DNA from: Desulfobacteraceae bacterium
Lineage (GTDB): Bacteria > Desulfobacterota > Desulfobacteria > Desulfobacterales > DAOWNP01
Assembly: GCA_030642545.1 (NCBI GenBank)
Contig: DAOWNP010000188.1
Location: 1 to 5,260 of the forward strand
Direction of reading: 5' to 3'
Length of the DNA stretch: 5,260 nucleotides
Shown here: in pieces, positions 5,154 to 5,260 of the stretch
Numbering within the stretch: position 1 is the first letter of the stretch
Layout of the letters: the number at the start of each line of letters is the position of its first letter
Program-made: the position numbers and the translations under genes
Notes under the pieces: generated by a model
The model's input: the letters and a program-made list of their open reading frames with translations, nothing else
Told to the model about the DNA's origin: nothing
Databases searched by the model: none

Positions 5154-5175
5154 TATATGATAAAAATATCATATA
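5154..5175 (+). repeat. AT-rich hairpin overlapping the terminator's left arm
   Basis: TATATGATA (5154-5162) and TATCATATA (5167-5175) form a perfect 9-bp stem around an AAAA loop. Its right arm shares 5172-5175 with the outer base of the following terminator stem, so the two cannot both be fully formed. Confidence 0.5.
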
Positions 5176-5218
5176 TAAGAAAAAAGGGGGAAAATTTTTC
5201 CCCCTTTTTTCTTATATA
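5172..5218 (+). terminator. Strong, probably bidirectional intrinsic terminator after flgM
   Basis: The left arm 5172-5190 and right arm 5200-5218 are perfect 19-bp reverse complements around AAAATTTTT. The core GGGGG/CCCCC is extended inward by A-T pairs and flanked by AAAAAA on the left and TTTTTT (5205-5210) on the right. The G5 and C5 tracts are striking in DNA of this composition. The symmetric A-run and T-run mean it can stop transcription in either direction. It closes the flgM transcript. Confidence 0.9.
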
Positions 5219-5227
5219 CAGCTTTCT

Positions 5228-5260
5228 ATGAACAGAGACAAAAGTCTAATTAATAAAATA
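5228..5260 (+). CDS. Possible start of a downstream gene, cut by the window edge
   Basis: An ATG at 5228 opens a frame (MNRDKSLINKI) that is still open at the end of the window, 10 bp beyond the flgM terminator. In related flagellar clusters flgN often follows flgM, but 11 residues are too few to recognise a family, and no ribosome binding site precedes this ATG. It may be chance. Confidence 0.2.
   Translation, partial: MNRDKSLINKI

Overview
The window is strongly AT-rich chromosomal DNA (roughly 30% GC by eye). It most resembles an AT-rich, flagellated member of the Desulfobacterota (former Deltaproteobacteria), near the Desulfobacteraceae-like sulfate reducers. This rests on three things: an MJ0042-type zinc-ribbon protein with a long acidic tail, an ~430-residue variant of class II fructose-bisphosphate aldolase, and a short flgM-adjacent gene resembling the DVU0524-type FlgM-associated proteins. 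The genus cannot be resolved from this sequence, and no rRNA, tRNA, CRISPR array or insertion sequence is visible.

Layout. Positions 1-2270 carry three minus-strand genes. In transcription order they are a CbpA-like class B J-domain co-chaperone (2270-1350), hypoxanthine phosphoribosyltransferase hpt (1126-596), and a zinc-ribbon protein whose acidic repeats run off the left edge (592-1). The last two are separated by 3 nt and are almost certainly co-transcribed. A 223-bp gap between the chaperone gene and hpt holds candidate hpt promoters. A 455-bp intergenic region (2271-2725) separates this leftward block from the rightward genes and contains back-to-back sigma70-like promoters.

On the plus strand, the aldolase (2726-4018) overlaps the start of a zinc-ribbon Nudix hydrolase (4011-4520), so the two are probably translationally coupled. 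A short gap follows. It contains a near-consensus flagellar sigma28 (FliA) promoter at 4555-4581, which appears to drive a two-gene flagellar unit: a lysine-rich 78-residue protein (4605-4841) and the anti-sigma28 factor FlgM (4845-5135). The unit ends in a series of hairpins, the last a 19-bp perfect-stem terminator (5172-5218).

How the genes relate. The left block is housekeeping (protein folding, purine salvage) plus an uncharacterised zinc-ribbon protein. The aldolase/Nudix pair is central metabolism plus nucleotide housekeeping. The right end is a flagellar checkpoint: FlgM restrains sigma28 while its own gene is apparently transcribed by sigma28, which would make a negative feedback loop. 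I see no clearly new defence or mobile system. The most interesting points are the sigma28 promoter with its small FlgM partner gene, the repeat-built acidic tail, the altered active-site motif of the aldolase, and the overlapping hairpins after flgM.
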